A stretch of DNA of 64,000 bases from Rubrolithibacter danxiaensis (GCF_047272945.1 NZ_JBKOPS010000009.1:114774-178773), one strand, 5' to 3'; positions 9,594 through 17,644 are shown, numbered from the stretch's first letter. The notes: generated by a model not told the origin, from the letters alone. Translations and numbers: made by a program.

Positions 9594-9968
9594 TTATTCT
9601 TCCGGATCTTCCTGCCTTGGTTCCTTGCTTATCTTATCGAATATTTTATCCATCCGCTCTACATACTCATTGGTGTCATCCACAAAAAATTCCAGATGCG
9701 GAATTATTCTTACCTGATCTTTAATCCTGTTACCCAGTTTATATCTTATTTCGCTTGCATGGGCTTTAATAGTATTCAGTGCAAGGCCGGTATTCTGATT
9801 GTTAAAAAAGCTTAAAAACACACGTGCAATTGCCAGGTCAGGCGTAACACGTACTTTTGTTATTGTTACCAGCGTATTGGGCAGGAAATTCATTCCTTCC
9901 CTTTGAAATATTTCTGCCAGATCTTTTTGTATTACTCCTGCAAATTTTTGTTGCCGTTTGCTTTCCAT
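9594..9968 (-). CDS. rbfA: Ribosome-binding factor A
   Basis: Assembly factor that binds the 30S subunit during late 16S rRNA maturation and cold adaptation. The 124-residue length is normal. Family features are visible: an N-terminal helix of the type RQQKFAGVIQKDLAEIF, the strand VTITKVRVTPDLAIARVFLSF, and the RIIPHLEFFVDDTNEYVERMDKIF segment at 86-110. The C-terminal tail is acidic and probably disordered. It is followed after 8 nt by the M23 peptidase gene. Confidence 0.93.
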   Translation of the reverse strand: MESKRQQKFAGVIQKDLAEIFQREGMNFLPNTLVTITKVRVTPDLAIARVFLSFFNNQNTGLALNTIKAHASEIRYKLGNRIKDQVRIIPHLEFFVDDTNEYVERMDKIFDKISKEPRQEDPEE

Positions 9969-10021
9969 AATGGAGGATTTAGTGATAGTTAATTTTTTTA
10001 GGTAAAACCTAATACATTTAT

Positions 10022-11206
10022 TTAATATAACAACTTATCGTAAGGATAGCGCTTTGTATGAATATCCTTCACTTTATCATATAATAAGGCCCTGAACTCA
10101 TCAATGTTTTCCTTATTTAATGCAGATATAAAAATAGCAGGACTATTATGTTTACTCATCCAGCTGCGTTTAAAGTCTTCGAGTGTTAATGACACATGTT
10201 CTTCTTCCTGCTGGTGTTCGGGCACATACGCATCAATTTTATTAAACACAGTAATTACTTGTTTATCTACCGCTCCCAGATCTTTTAAAGTTTCATTTAC
10301 CGTACGAATCTGATCTTCAAAATTTGGATGCGAAATATCAACAACATGAATAAGAATATCGGCTTCCCGAACTTCATCCAGTGTTGATTTGAAGCATTCT
10401 ACCAGGTGATGGGGAAGTTTACGGATAAAACCAACCGTATCTGAAAGCAAAAAAGGAAGATTTTCAATAACAACTTTCCGTACAGTGGTATCCAGCGTAG
10501 CAAAAAGTTTATTTTCTGCAAATACTTCAGATTTTGAAATCATGTTCATGATAGTAGATTTACCAACATTTGTGTATCCTACCAAAGCAACCCTAACTAA
10601 TTGAACCCGATTTTTTCGCTGCGTTTCATTCTGGCGGTCTATCTGCTTGAGTTTCTCCTTCAGAAGGGATATTTTATTGAGGATCAGCCTTCTGTCACTT
10701 TCAATCTGCGTTTCACCCGGTCCACGCATTCCGATACCTCCCTTTTGACGTTCAAGGTGAGTCCATAATCGCGTTAAACGTGGCAAAAGGTACTGAAGCT
10801 GAGCCAGCTCAACCTGCGTTTTAGCCTGAGCTGTTTGGGCCCTGCGGGCAAAAATATCAAGTATCAGGTTACTTCTGTCTAATATCTTTACCTGCAGCTC
10901 CCGCTCTATATTTCTTAACTGTGACGGTGTAAGCTCATCATCAAAAACAACAATATCTATTTCTTCTGCTTTTACAAAAGCATTTATTTCTTCCAGCTTA
11001 CCGGTACCTACAAAGGTAGCCCGCTCCGGTCGAAGCATCTTCTGAGTAAATGACTTAACAGTTTCGCCGCCTGCCGTTTCTACTAAAAATTGCAGTTCTT
11101 CCAGGTATTCACGTTCCTGTTCTTCTGTTTCGTTAGGTGTAATAATTCCTACAAGAACCGCTTTTTCAGGTTTTACTGCCGTATCGTAATATTTCTCTCT
11201 GGCCAT
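10022..11206 (-). CDS. hflX: Ribosome-associated GTPase HflX
   Basis: Obg-class GTPase that splits or rescues stalled ribosomes. An N-terminal HflX domain (about 15-110) is followed by the GMRGPGETQIE signature (159-169), a coiled linker and the G domain: G1 GYTNVGKST (210-218), G3 DTVGF (256-260) and G4 NKID. Length 394 is typical. It lies 70 nt downstream of trpC on the same strand, but there is no functional link to Trp synthesis; readthrough from the trp transcript is possible because I see no terminator between them. Confidence 0.94.
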   Translation of the reverse strand: MAREKYYDTAVKPEKAVLVGIITPNETEEQEREYLEELQFLVETAGGETVKSFTQKMLRPERATFVGTGKLEEINAFVKAEEIDIVVFDDELTPSQLRNIERELQVKILDRSNLILDIFARRAQTAQAKTQVELAQLQYLLPRLTRLWTHLERQKGGIGMRGPGETQIESDRRLILNKISLLKEKLKQIDRQNETQRKNRVQLVRVALVGYTNVGKSTIMNMISKSEVFAENKLFATLDTTVRKVVIENLPFLLSDTVGFIRKLPHHLVECFKSTLDEVREADILIHVVDISHPNFEDQIRTVNETLKDLGAVDKQVITVFNKIDAYVPEHQQEEEHVSLTLEDFKRSWMSKHNSPAIFISALNKENIDEFRALLYDKVKDIHTKRYPYDKLLY

Positions 11207-11276
11207 TTATTTTTAACAAAAAGTTTATATTCCTGATTCAGGAATATTCATTTGATTTAAGTAGCGTCTTCTATTA

Positions 11277-12065
11277 TCAGCTTTTTAATTTTCGAACAAA
11301 AGCACTTATGGCCTCTCCCGGATCTTCTTCCTTCATGAAATTTTCTCCAATCAAAAATCCCTGAAAACCTGCCGTTTTTAATTCTTTTATTGTTTGTGGA
11401 TCACTTATTCCACTTTCGGATACTTTTATAAATTCGTCAGGAATAAGAGGAGCAAGATCATACGAATGCTGCACTGAAACTGTAAAATCAGTTAAATTAC
11501 GGTTATTTACTCCCACAGCATCTACATATTCGCATATACTGCGGCTTAGCTCTTCTTTATTATGCACTTCAAGTAAAACGCTCATTCCAAGGCTCTTTGC
11601 CAGTCGTCCCAATTGTAAAATTTCTTTCGGTTCCAGAATAGCTGCAATAAGTAGTATAACATCTGCTCCCCATGCTTTCGCTTCAATTACCTGGTATTCG
11701 TCAAGCATGAAATCTTTACGGAGAACGGGAATTGAATTTGCTTTTCGTGCTGCCGTCAAATCCTGTTTGTGTCCCCCAAAAAAGCTATTATCTGTTAAAA
11801 CTGACAGGGCAGAAGCTTCTGCAGCTGCATATCCTCTGGTTACTTCCTGAACCGAAACCTTATCGTTAATTATCCCTTTTGATGGAGACGCCCTTTTGAA
11901 TTCTGCAATTATGCCCGTTTTAGACGGGTCTAAGATAAAGTCACGTAATGAATAGCAGGGCCTGTGAAAAAGCTCACTCTCTTCTAATTCAATAATGGAA
12001 ATCTCCTTTCGGGATTCTTTTATTTCCTCCCTTTTTTTTAGTACAATCTTATCCAGAATATTCAT
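11277..12065 (-). CDS. trpC: Indole-3-glycerol phosphate synthase
   Basis: Closes the indole ring of 1-(o-carboxyphenylamino)-1-deoxyribulose-5-phosphate in Trp biosynthesis. The TIM-barrel active-site signatures are present: EFKRASPSKG (55-64, Lys57), LRKDF (115-119, Lys117), LLEVH (164-168, Glu166), GVNNRNL (185-191), SESGIS (216-221) and LIGENFM. It is monofunctional: 262 residues with no TrpF fusion. It starts 7 nt after trpG. In many Bacteroidota trpD lies between trpG and trpC; here it is absent. Confidence 0.95.
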   Translation of the reverse strand: MNILDKIVLKKREEIKESRKEISIIELEESELFHRPCYSLRDFILDPSKTGIIAEFKRASPSKGIINDKVSVQEVTRGYAAAEASALSVLTDNSFFGGHKQDLTAARKANSIPVLRKDFMLDEYQVIEAKAWGADVILLIAAILEPKEILQLGRLAKSLGMSVLLEVHNKEELSRSICEYVDAVGVNNRNLTDFTVSVQHSYDLAPLIPDEFIKVSESGISDPQTIKELKTAGFQGFLIGENFMKEEDPGEAISAFVRKLKS

Positions 12066-12072
12066 ATATCAA

Positions 12073-12639
12073 TTAATTCTCCAGCCAGTTTTTTATCAGT
12101 TGTTTTCCATGTTCTGTAAGCACCGACTCGGGATGAAACTGAACTCCGCTTACATCCAGGTTTTTATGGCGAAGGGCCATAATTACTCCATCTGTATCTT
12201 GTGCAGTTACTTTTAAATCGTCAGGAAAACCCTTTGTACTTACAGCCCAGGAATGATATCTCCCGATATTAAATTGTTCGGGCAGATTTTTAAACAAAGG
12301 ATCCTCATCATCCAGCACTTTCATTTCTGTAGCCCTTCCATGCACAGGCCTTGTCAGGTTGTATAAGTTTCCACCAAATACTTCACCAATTGCCTGCATT
12401 CCTAAACAAACTCCTAAGATGCTTTTTTTCGGTGAATATGTTTTAATTACATCCAGGAGCAAACCCGCTTCGGAAGGAATACCCGGACCGGGAGAAAGCA
12501 GTATTTTATCAAACTCTTCAACCTGATCAATAGAGAACTTATCATTTCTCCATACTGTTGCTTCATATCCGCATTCATTTAACAAATGAACCAGATTAAA
12601 AGTAAAGGAATCATAATTATCTATCACTAATATTTTCAT
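12073..12639 (-). CDS. trpG: Anthranilate synthase component II (glutamine amidotransferase)
   Basis: Class I glutamine amidotransferase that releases ammonia from glutamine for anthranilate synthase. The catalytic triad is visible: Cys78 in GVCLGMQ, and His169 and Glu171 in VQFHPES. The LLSPGPGIP oxyanion segment is at 47-55. It lies 6 nt after trpE and 7 nt before trpC, so the three genes form one operon. The family is shared with PabA, and this protein might also serve aminodeoxychorismate synthase; the context favours Trp. Confidence 0.94.
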   Translation of the reverse strand: MKILVIDNYDSFTFNLVHLLNECGYEATVWRNDKFSIDQVEEFDKILLSPGPGIPSEAGLLLDVIKTYSPKKSILGVCLGMQAIGEVFGGNLYNLTRPVHGRATEMKVLDDEDPLFKNLPEQFNIGRYHSWAVSTKGFPDDLKVTAQDTDGVIMALRHKNLDVSGVQFHPESVLTEHGKQLIKNWLEN

Positions 12640-12645
12640 TGTCTG

Positions 12646-14073
12646 CTATTTATTTGCCAAAACTACATTTAAGCTTTCTGCCATTTCTATGGCTTTCCTC
12701 AGTGCCATTATTTTGTTATTTACTTCATTAAGCTCACTCTGAGGATCAGAATCGGCAACAATTCCGGCTCCGGCCCTGTAATTTAAAACGTTGTTATGGC
12801 TAAGGAATGAACGTATCATAATGGCATGATTGAAATCTCCGTTAAAACCCATAAATCCGATGGCCCCGCTGTAAAAGCTGCGGGGAGATTTTTCATAGCG
12901 GTCGATGAGTTGCATAGCCATGTGTTTCGGGGCTCCGCTCAAAGTTCCTGCCGGGAATGTATCGCCTACTACGTAAAAAGGATCGGCATTTTCCTGCAGT
13001 TTTCCGCTTACTTTCGATACCAGGTGTATCAGGTGCGAATAGTATTGAACCTCCTTAAACGCCTTTACCTGCACTTCGCTGCAATGCCGGCTTAAATCGT
13101 TCCTGGCCAGATCAACCAGCATTACATGTTCTGCACTTTCTTTCGGATCTTTTTCAAGCTGCTCGGCAAGCTGTGCATCCACTACATCGTTTCCCGTACG
13201 CTTAAACGTTCCTGCAATCGGATAAATACTTGCTTCGCGGTTTTTTATTGTAAGCTGCGCTTCTGGAGACGATCCAAAAAGCTTAAAATTTCCGTAATCG
13301 AAATAGAATAAATAAGGAGACGGATTTATTGATCGTAACGCACGATAAACATTAAACTCGTCGCCCTGGAAAGGCTTGGAAAAAGCCCTTGATGGTACAA
13401 TTTGAAAAACATCCCCCCGGTAAATATGCTTTTTCATATTTATCACCACTTCAATAAATTCATCATCTGTGAGATTAGAGCTTTCTTCTCCGGATGAATA
13501 AAACTGGTATTCGGGGAAGTTTTTATTTTGAATGATGTATTCGATTTTCTCTAAGCCTCGGTTTTCAGGTTCGTCAGCATGATGCTCAAAAATATACAGC
13601 TCGTTCTTAAAATGATCAATTGCAATTACATAGCGATAAACATGGTATTGTAATAACGGAATTTTGAATTTTTCTTCTTTTTCTGCCAGCTTGATATCTT
13701 CGAAATACTCAATGGTATTATAATTAAAATATCCGAAAAGCCCGTTTGATATAAATTTAAATGAAGCATTTTCATCAGATTGAAACCGGTTTCGGAAGGC
13801 TGCAACTTCCCCAAGTAAATTTAAACCATCAGCCGGTACTTCTTCCGATTCTCCAGAAGGGAAATAAGTTTTAAGCTTACTGTTTGAAAGGACAATTCCA
13901 GCTATCGGATCACAGCAAACATAGCTCATGCTGTTTTCGCGGCTATGGTAATCGGAACTCTCCAGCAATATGCTGTTGGGAAACACATCCCTGATCCTTA
14001 AATAGATACTTACCGGCGTTGTCGTATCGGCCAGCAGTTTTTTGTAAGACGTATATAACTTAAAATTTTTCAT
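12646..14073 (-). CDS. trpE: Anthranilate synthase component I
   Basis: Converts chorismate and ammonia to anthranilate, the committed step of Trp synthesis. Chorismate-binding signatures are clear: PIAGTFKRTG, HVMLVDLARNDLSR, GTLSGAPKHMAMQLID and GAGIVADSDPQSE. An N-terminal LLESS at 36-40 matches the feedback Trp-binding element of the family, so allosteric inhibition by Trp is expected. Length 475 is normal. First gene of trpEGC. It is preceded by a leader peptide and an intrinsic terminator that should attenuate transcription when Trp is plentiful. Confidence 0.95.
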   Translation of the reverse strand: MKNFKLYTSYKKLLADTTTPVSIYLRIRDVFPNSILLESSDYHSRENSMSYVCCDPIAGIVLSNSKLKTYFPSGESEEVPADGLNLLGEVAAFRNRFQSDENASFKFISNGLFGYFNYNTIEYFEDIKLAEKEEKFKIPLLQYHVYRYVIAIDHFKNELYIFEHHADEPENRGLEKIEYIIQNKNFPEYQFYSSGEESSNLTDDEFIEVVINMKKHIYRGDVFQIVPSRAFSKPFQGDEFNVYRALRSINPSPYLFYFDYGNFKLFGSSPEAQLTIKNREASIYPIAGTFKRTGNDVVDAQLAEQLEKDPKESAEHVMLVDLARNDLSRHCSEVQVKAFKEVQYYSHLIHLVSKVSGKLQENADPFYVVGDTFPAGTLSGAPKHMAMQLIDRYEKSPRSFYSGAIGFMGFNGDFNHAIMIRSFLSHNNVLNYRAGAGIVADSDPQSELNEVNNKIMALRKAIEMAESLNVVLANK

Positions 14074-14118
14074 GTTATTTTCTTAAAGATAATCCTCAAA
14101 TTGTTCGGGTATATCAAC

Positions 14119-14150
14119 AAAAAAACCCGACGTATAATGCATCGGGTTTT
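14119..14150 (-). terminator. trp attenuator (intrinsic terminator before trpE)
   Basis: On the minus strand AAAACCCGA (14150-14142) pairs perfectly with TCGGGTTTT (14130-14122) around an 11-nt loop, and the T-tract continues to 14119. It lies about 45 nt upstream of the trpE ATG and 35 nt downstream of the leader-peptide stop, so it can only act as an attenuator. The 5' arm (ACCCG, 14147-14143) can instead pair with CGGGT at 14201-14197 inside the leader gene, forming an antiterminator. Confidence 0.85.
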
Positions 14151-14184
14151 CATTTATTGTTTTAGGTTTGGTGAATCTATTTCT

Positions 14185-14256
14185 TCAACATACTTTACCC
14201 GGTGCAAATTTTAGTGAGCTCCACCACCAGTTTTGTGTATGTTTTGTAATATTCAT
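14185..14256 (-). CDS. trpL: trp operon leader peptide (three consecutive Trp codons)
   Basis: A 23-codon ORF beginning MNITKHTQN, then three consecutive TGG codons (14229-14221), then SSLKFAPGKVC and TGA. Three adjacent Trp codons directly upstream of a terminator and trpE are the hallmark of ribosome-mediated attenuation. The first Trp codon lies in CTGGTG (14230-14225), which can pair with CACCGG (14204-14199); that second segment can alternatively pair with the terminator's 5' arm. A ribosome stalled on Trp codons would free the second segment and favour readthrough, while one reaching the stop would cover it and allow termination. Too short for ordinary gene callers. Confidence 0.85.
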   Translation of the reverse strand: MNITKHTQNWWWSSLKFAPGKVC

Positions 14257-14261
14257 TTCAG

Positions 14262-14291
14262 CAAAAATAGAAATAAAAATAAAAAAACGAA
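14262..14291 (-). promoter_or_regulatory. Candidate Bacteroidota-type promoter for the trp leader
   Basis: TATTTTTG at 14269-14262 matches the Bacteroidota -7 element TAnnTTTG exactly. TTCG lies 18 nt further upstream (14291-14288), one base off the -33 TTTG. Transcription would begin only a few bases before the leader ATG at 14256, so the leader mRNA would be nearly leaderless. Confidence 0.4.
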
Positions 14292-14303
14292 TTTTTTTAA
14301 AAA

Positions 14304-14750
14304 TTATCTGCTCATTCCCAGCAATGGGCGTCCGCTTAATACAATAGCTATAACAATTATTAAAACTGCAAGCGTATAAAAAATAGCAACAGTTTTATGT
14401 TTAGCCGTGTCTGAAAGTAGTTTTTTAGATTTCGAATATCCCATTGTAATCAATACAATAGCAATAATCATCAGGACGCCATGTTCTACTGTCCAGTACC
14501 TAAACGTGTCATCTTTCATTGCAGTTCCCATTTCTCCGGGTTTAGCAAACGGACTGACAAAATACAGGAATAAGCCGATAAGAAGCTGGATATGAGTAAA
14601 TATCAGTGTAAACAGGTAGAGCTTTTTATTTCCTCCGGAATAATTTTTATTACCAAACCAGCCTACAAAAGCAGTTACAATTGATAGTACCAATAACAGC
14701 AGAACAACGAAACGAAGTCCTGAATGCGCTTCAAGAAGAATTTTATACAT
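14304..14750 (-). CDS. Cytochrome-b-like four-helix membrane protein
   Basis: 148 residues with four hydrophobic segments (about 12-30, 45-65, 87-105 and 120-140). Histidines at the start of helix 1 (EAHSGLRF), in helix 2 (THIQLL) and before helix 3 (TVEHGVL) could be haem ligands, as in small cytochrome b-like proteins. No biochemical role is known to me. It lies upstream of the trp leader on the same strand with only 47 nt between, so trp transcription could also arrive from this gene. Confidence 0.7.
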   Translation of the reverse strand: MYKILLEAHSGLRFVVLLLLVLSIVTAFVGWFGNKNYSGGNKKLYLFTLIFTHIQLLIGLFLYFVSPFAKPGEMGTAMKDDTFRYWTVEHGVLMIIAIVLITMGYSKSKKLLSDTAKHKTVAIFYTLAVLIIVIAIVLSGRPLLGMSR

Positions 14751-14842
14751 GACTATATTTTTAATCTTTCAAAGTAAAGTATTTTATCGCCAAAAAGGGA
14801 ATTAATTAAAATTTTGAAAGATTATCCAGGCTCAGGGAACAA

Positions 14843-14863
14843 AGCACCCGATGGGCAGGTGCT
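14843..14863 (-). terminator. Weak hairpin downstream of the tRNA-like gene
   Basis: AGCACC and GGTGCT form a perfect 6-bp stem with a 9-nt loop. On the minus strand it is followed by TTGTTCCC, only a poor U-tract. It could end the tRNA-like transcript. Confidence 0.35.
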
Positions 14864-14902
14864 CAAACTAACCAATTATAAACCTAAATAAACGAAAGGA
14901 GC

Positions 14903-15021
14903 TGTAGGGGAAGGAGTCGAACCTTCAAGGAGTGGTTACCCCGCTTCGAATACGAACCGGATTTCCCATGCTCTCCGCCACCGAGACAAGGAGGTGTGTC
15001 TGCCAATTTCACCACCCTACA
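14903..15021 (-). tRNA. Unusually long class II tRNA-like gene (119 nt)
   Basis: The acceptor is a perfect 7 bp (TGTAGGG with CCCTACA). The T arm is canonical (GAAGG, TTCGACT, CCTTC), and the D arm is Leu-like (GTG, loop AAATTGGCAGA, CAC). Next comes a 17-nt arm, CCTCC-TTGTCTC-GGTGG, with a central T-T mismatch; read as the anticodon arm it would give GTC (Asp) with an atypical T at position 37. About 50 nt then separate this arm from the T arm, against 4-20 in normal tRNAs. That region can fold as GGAG/CTCC enclosing a hairpin with TTCG-TATT-CGAA. Base 73 would be G and CCA is not encoded. Identity is not assignable; it may be a tRNA-like or decayed gene. Confidence 0.5.
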
Positions 15022-15108
15022 AAGATCGAAGCATTTTTTCATTTGCTTGATACAAATTTAAATCAATCTCCATATTTATTGCAAATTTTTTAATAGAATA
15101 TTTTAATT

Positions 15109-15137
15109 TTTGTAAATTTTTTATTTACTTAGATTTT
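15109..15137 (+). promoter_or_regulatory. Candidate promoter of the Lrp/AsnC gene
   Basis: TTTG (15109-15112), 17 nt, then TAGATTTT (15130-15137), one base off TAnnTTTG. It lies 24 nt before the ATG at 15162. The surrounding DNA is very AT-rich, so chance matches are likely. Confidence 0.3.
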
Positions 15138-15161
15138 AAATTGATAACTTTTAAAATCTAA

Positions 15162-15644
15162 ATGGAAAAAAGGGGCTTAAATTTAGAAATTGATAATCTG
15201 GATATGCAGATTCTGGGATTGCTGATGGAAGATGCAACTATTCCATATACTGAAATTGCCAAACGACTGATAGTATCCGGGGGTACCATTCATGTCAGGA
15301 TGAAAAAAATGCAGGATCTGGGAATTATAAAAGGCTCAAACCTGATTATTGACGCCCAAAAAATAGGATATGATATTTGTGCATTTCTGGGCATCTATCT
15401 TGAAAAAGGATCCATTTATAAAGATGCTGTTGAAAAACTTAAAAAAGTTAACGAAATAGTAGAGCTGCATTATTGCACGGGTGCCTATAGTATGTTTGCA
15501 AAAATAGTTTGCAGAGACACCAATCATTTACGACATGTTTTAAATGAATCGATTCAAGCTGTAGAAGGAATTCAGCGGACGGAAACTTTTATATCCTTGG
15601 AGGAAAGCATAAAACGACAAATCAGCCTGGAAGGATTAGCCTGA
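15162..15644 (+). CDS. Lrp/AsnC family transcriptional regulator
   Basis: 160 residues: an N-terminal winged HTH (about 10-65; LDMQILGLLMEDATIPYTEI followed by AKRLIVSGGTIHVRMKKMQ) and a C-terminal RAM ligand-binding domain (about 75-150; CAFLGIYLEKG, ELHYCTGAYSMFAKIVCRD). Family members bind amino acids and regulate their metabolism as oligomers. It stands alone on the plus strand after the tRNA-like gene, so its targets cannot be read from context; self-regulation is common in the family. Confidence 0.9.
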   Translation: MEKRGLNLEIDNLDMQILGLLMEDATIPYTEIAKRLIVSGGTIHVRMKKMQDLGIIKGSNLIIDAQKIGYDICAFLGIYLEKGSIYKDAVEKLKKVNEIVELHYCTGAYSMFAKIVCRDTNHLRHVLNESIQAVEGIQRTETFISLEESIKRQISLEGLA

Positions 15645-15723
15645 TTTTCAAAACTGTAAAGATGCTTGGGAAAAGAGAGTTAAATTTTTAACTTTGCAGA
15701 AAATTTAAAACGCCTCTCTTTCA

Positions 15724-16584
15724 ATGATTTCGCTTTTAAAGACTAAAAAAAATCTGTTACTTTTTGTTTTTACATCTGCTTTTTTATTCCGATGTGAAAA
15801 ATCTAACGAAACTACTATTGTTTCCGATCAAGGGCTTCCCATCCCTGTAGGCTGCCCTATTACTTCCTTAAAACAATTATACGATAAATCTTCAGCTGAT
15901 TTTACGTATTCTTATGACACAACAGGAAGGATAAGTTCTATAAAAGCAGCTTTTTCACAGGACGAAAATCTAAATCAGGAAATTTCCTACCAGTACTTTA
16001 ACAATAAAATTATTATTCGTAACCTCAACTGGAACACCTACGAGTTAACAACAAACGAGTCAGGCAGAATAATTAAAATACAAAAAAAGGAATCGCCCGA
16101 ATACAGCCTGCTTTCTTATACCGACAGTGGGTACCTTAAAAATATTCAGTTCATTAATTCAGCCAATATCCCTCAAAAAATCTTTGATTTTGAATATGAG
16201 GATGGGAATCTCTCCTTAATAAAAATTGTAGAAAACGGAATCAACTCCTCTAATATACGTATCCATTATAATGCTAACCTGGCAGCAATTGATCAGTATA
16301 ATATTCCTGTTAATCATTTAATAAACGAACTTATCAACGCCCACTCTGAGCATAGTTTTTATCCAAATGTCTTTCCGGCTTATTTCTTTGGAAAAGCTTC
16401 TAAAAACCTGCCGGTAATGCTGACACTGGAAAATTTACAGGAAGTGCTGCCTTCAAGACAAAAAAAGGATATTTTTCAACTGGAATACGAAAAAAACCAG
16501 GACGAAAATGTGATAAATGCCCTTGTATCCTTTTCTCCTGAAAATAGCTTTGTATTAAGGATCACTAAAAATAATTGTAATTGA
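15724..16584 (+). CDS. Hypothetical lipoprotein
   Basis: 286 residues. The N-terminus is a hydrophobic signal followed by FLFRCEKS, where Cys24 could be a lipidation site although the preceding Arg is unusual. The body has repeated short strands such as YSYDTTGRISSIKAAF and FDFEYEDGNLSLIKIV, similar to the beta repeats of DUF4595-like or RHS-like cell-surface lipoproteins of Bacteroidota. No catalytic motif is visible. It ends just before a strong bidirectional terminator shared with pdhB. Confidence 0.65.
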   Translation: MISLLKTKKNLLLFVFTSAFLFRCEKSNETTIVSDQGLPIPVGCPITSLKQLYDKSSADFTYSYDTTGRISSIKAAFSQDENLNQEISYQYFNNKIIIRNLNWNTYELTTNESGRIIKIQKKESPEYSLLSYTDSGYLKNIQFINSANIPQKIFDFEYEDGNLSLIKIVENGINSSNIRIHYNANLAAIDQYNIPVNHLINELINAHSEHSFYPNVFPAYFFGKASKNLPVMLTLENLQEVLPSRQKKDIFQLEYEKNQDENVINALVSFSPENSFVLRITKNNCN

Positions 16585-16603
16585 TCCGTTAATGTTAATG
16601 CGT

Positions 16604-16645
16604 AAAAAAAGGGAAGGCCGGTTTAACAACCGGCCTTCCCTTTTT
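16604..16645. terminator. Bidirectional terminator between lipoprotein gene and pdhB
   Basis: GGGAAGGCCGG (16611-16621) and its exact complement (16630-16640) flank an 8-nt loop. Seven A residues precede and five T residues follow, so the hairpin works on both strands for the convergent genes. Confidence 0.9.
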
Positions 16646-16657
16646 AGAATAATTTCG

Positions 16658-17644
16658 TTATTTCGTTATATAAAGTACATCTTTTACTGCTTTTACAACA
16701 CGCTCTGCATTGGGCAATGCCTCTTTTATTAAAGTCGGGGCGTAAGGAAGAGGTACATCTGCTGATACTACGCGTAATACAGGAGCATCCAAATAATCAA
16801 AAGCATCTTTCTGAACTTTAAAAGAAACATCAGTAGAGATAGAGGCAAGAGGCCATGCTTCTTCAACTATTACCAGGCGGTTTGTTTTCTTAACAGAAGC
16901 TATAATTGTATCGTAATCAATCGGGCGAACTGTCCGCAGGTCAATTACTTCGGCATTAATACCTTCTTTTGCAAGTTCATCAACAGCAGGCAAAACCACT
17001 CTTGAAAGCATTTTACCAAAAGTAACAATCGTTACATCGGTACCTTCCTTAACTACATGAGCTTTGCCCAGTTCTAAATAATATTCTTCTTCCGGAACAG
17101 GCCCTTTGTCACCGTACATTATTTCTGATTCCATAAAAATTACCGGATCAGGATCAATAATAGATTGCTTTAACAATCCTTTTGCATCATACGGAGTAGC
17201 AGCAACTACTACTTTCAATCCCGGGCAGTTTGCATACCAGTTTTCAAAATTTTGCGAGTGCTGTGCTCCAAGCTGGCCTGCATTCCCAGTTGGGCCACGA
17301 AAAACGATTGGAACAGAAAACTGGCCGCCGCTCATTGATAAAATTTTAGCAGCACCGTTAATAACCTGATCTATCGCAACTAAAGAAAAATTAAAAGTCA
17401 TGAATTCTACAATAGGGCGCAAACCGTTCATGGCAGCACCAGTAGCAATTCCGGCAAACCCAAGCTCTGCAATTGGCGTATCTATTATTCTTTTAGGACC
17501 AAATTCATCCAGCATTCCCTGGCTCACTTTGTAAGCTCCGTTATACTCTGCAACTTCTTCACCCATCAAAAATATTTTATCGTCTTTACGCATTTCTTCG
17601 TTCATTGCTTCACGAAGCGCTTCCCTGAACTGAATTTCTCTCAT
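16658..17644 (-). CDS. pdhB: Pyruvate dehydrogenase E1 component, beta subunit
   Basis: Beta subunit of the alpha2beta2 pyruvate (or branched-chain 2-oxoacid) dehydrogenase E1, which decarboxylates the keto acid on thiamine diphosphate and transfers the acyl group to lipoyl-E2. The N-terminus MREIQFREALREAMNEEM and the segments MGEEVAEYNGAYKVSQGML and TPIAELGFAGIATGAAMNG are typical of the E1 beta family. I chose the ATG at 17644 over a longer in-frame start, giving 328 residues, the usual length. The alpha subunit, E2 and E3 are not in the window. Pyruvate specificity is inferred from similarity. Confidence 0.92.
   Translation of the reverse strand: MREIQFREALREAMNEEMRKDDKIFLMGEEVAEYNGAYKVSQGMLDEFGPKRIIDTPIAELGFAGIATGAAMNGLRPIVEFMTFNFSLVAIDQVINGAAKILSMSGGQFSVPIVFRGPTGNAGQLGAQHSQNFENWYANCPGLKVVVAATPYDAKGLLKQSIIDPDPVIFMESEIMYGDKGPVPEEEYYLELGKAHVVKEGTDVTIVTFGKMLSRVVLPAVDELAKEGINAEVIDLRTVRPIDYDTIIASVKKTNRLVIVEEAWPLASISTDVSFKVQKDAFDYLDAPVLRVVSADVPLPYAPTLIKEALPNAERVVKAVKDVLYITK

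Noticed and set aside
14903..15021. Group I intron in a tRNA-Leu gene
   Set aside because: The extra sequence is about 50 nt, far too short for a group I intron, and it follows rather than interrupts the anticodon-position loop.
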